Positions 63,734-64,000 of a stretch of 64,000 bases of DNA are shown one piece after another. Position 1 is the first letter of the stretch; each line of letters begins with the position of its first letter. The notes under the pieces are model-generated. The model saw only the letters and a list, made by a program, of their open reading frames with translations. It made no database searches and was not told the origin of the DNA. The DNA comes from Bordetella genomosp. 5 (GTDB taxonomy: Bacteria > Pseudomonadota > Gammaproteobacteria > Burkholderiales > Burkholderiaceae_B). Both the position numbers and the translations under genes were made by a program. Location of the stretch: NCBI RefSeq assembly GCF_002261475.1, contig NZ_NEVN01000004.1, positions 186,001 through 250,000 on the forward strand. The letters are read 5' to 3'.

Positions 63734-64000
63734 ATGACGCAAGCAGTAGGCCTCGTCGGTTGGCGCGGTATGGTCGGTTCGGTACTCATGCAGCGCATGC
63801 GTGACGAAAACGACTTCGCACTCATCGAACCCGTATTCTTCTCCACCAGCAATGCCGGTGGTGCCGCGCCCAAATGGGCCGAAGGCGCTGGCGCGCTGCA
63901 AGATGCATACGACATCGAAGCCCTCAAAAAACTGCCGATTATTCTGACTGCGCAAGGCGGCGACTACACCACCGAGGTGTATCCGAAGCTGCGCGCCGCG
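63734..64000 (+). CDS. asd: Aspartate-semialdehyde dehydrogenase (5' part)
   Basis: The first 89 codons are present; the gene runs off the window. The N-terminus MTQAVGLVGWRGMVGSVLMQ is the NADP-binding loop of the gamma/betaproteobacterial Asd class, and FFSTSNAGGAAPKWAEGAG follows as in that class. The enzyme reduces aspartyl phosphate in lysine, threonine, methionine and diaminopimelate synthesis. The 166 bases upstream contain the leuB terminator and an AT-richer stretch that probably holds its promoter. Confidence 0.95.
   Translation, partial: MTQAVGLVGWRGMVGSVLMQRMRDENDFALIEPVFFSTSNAGGAAPKWAEGAGALQDAYDIEALKKLPIILTAQGGDYTTEVYPKLRAA

Overview
The window is high-GC DNA with a Burkholderiales/Alcaligenaceae look (Bordetella-Achromobacter-like). 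Supporting signs are the leuC-leuD-leuB-asd order, a BPSS1780-type membrane protein, a DUF2069 protein beside YihY, and a Bordetella-style Lap adhesin system. No rRNA, tRNA, transposase, phage gene or CRISPR array was seen.

Layout. (1) 1-116: tail of an entericidin-type lipoprotein, then a terminator. (2) 292-10428: a compact Tad/Flp pilus operon on the + strand, mostly with overlapping start/stop codons: Flp-like prepilin, TadG-like, TadE-like, an unknown secreted protein, CpaB/RcpC, secretin CpaC/RcpA, an FHA-CpaF/TadA fusion ATPase, TadB, TadC and a DUF192 protein. No TadZ/CpaE or prepilin peptidase lies in the window. (3) 10279-17243: housekeeping genes: BPSS1780 family membrane protein, thrB, dusA, a CBS-pair protein, YihY, DUF2069 and SelO. 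(4) 17372-22583: a signalling block. An OmpR-type regulator converges on a 929-aa membrane histidine kinase that carries a degenerate GGDEF-EAL module closely resembling LapD. Next to it is a membrane EAL phosphodiesterase. (5) 22622-24594: aroC and an M48 lipoprotein protease. (6) 24649-59962: a complete Lap surface-adhesion locus on the - strand, read in the order lapE (TolC-like), a 70-aa small protein, lapB, lapC, a LuxR-type regulator, a 26.2-kb adhesin gene (8742 aa), lapG and lapD. (7) 60348-64000: leuC, leuD, leuB and the start of asd.

How it works together. By analogy with Pseudomonas LapA and Bordetella BrtA, the LapB-LapC-LapE type I exporter secretes the giant adhesin and its N-terminal retention module holds it at the outer membrane. 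The periplasmic protease LapG cuts it free unless LapD, loaded with c-di-GMP, holds LapG. The EAL protein would lower c-di-GMP. The LapD-like histidine kinase could couple the same second messenger to transcription through its convergent response regulator; this last link is inference.

Most unusual features: the LapD-module/histidine-kinase fusion; the adhesin repeat array, in which 34 periods of exactly 633 bp stay in perfect register over 21.5 kb with signs of recent unit duplication and a two-unit higher-order pattern; a non-consensus LapG site; a small unannotated-type protein inside the exporter operon; and the FHA-CpaF fusion.
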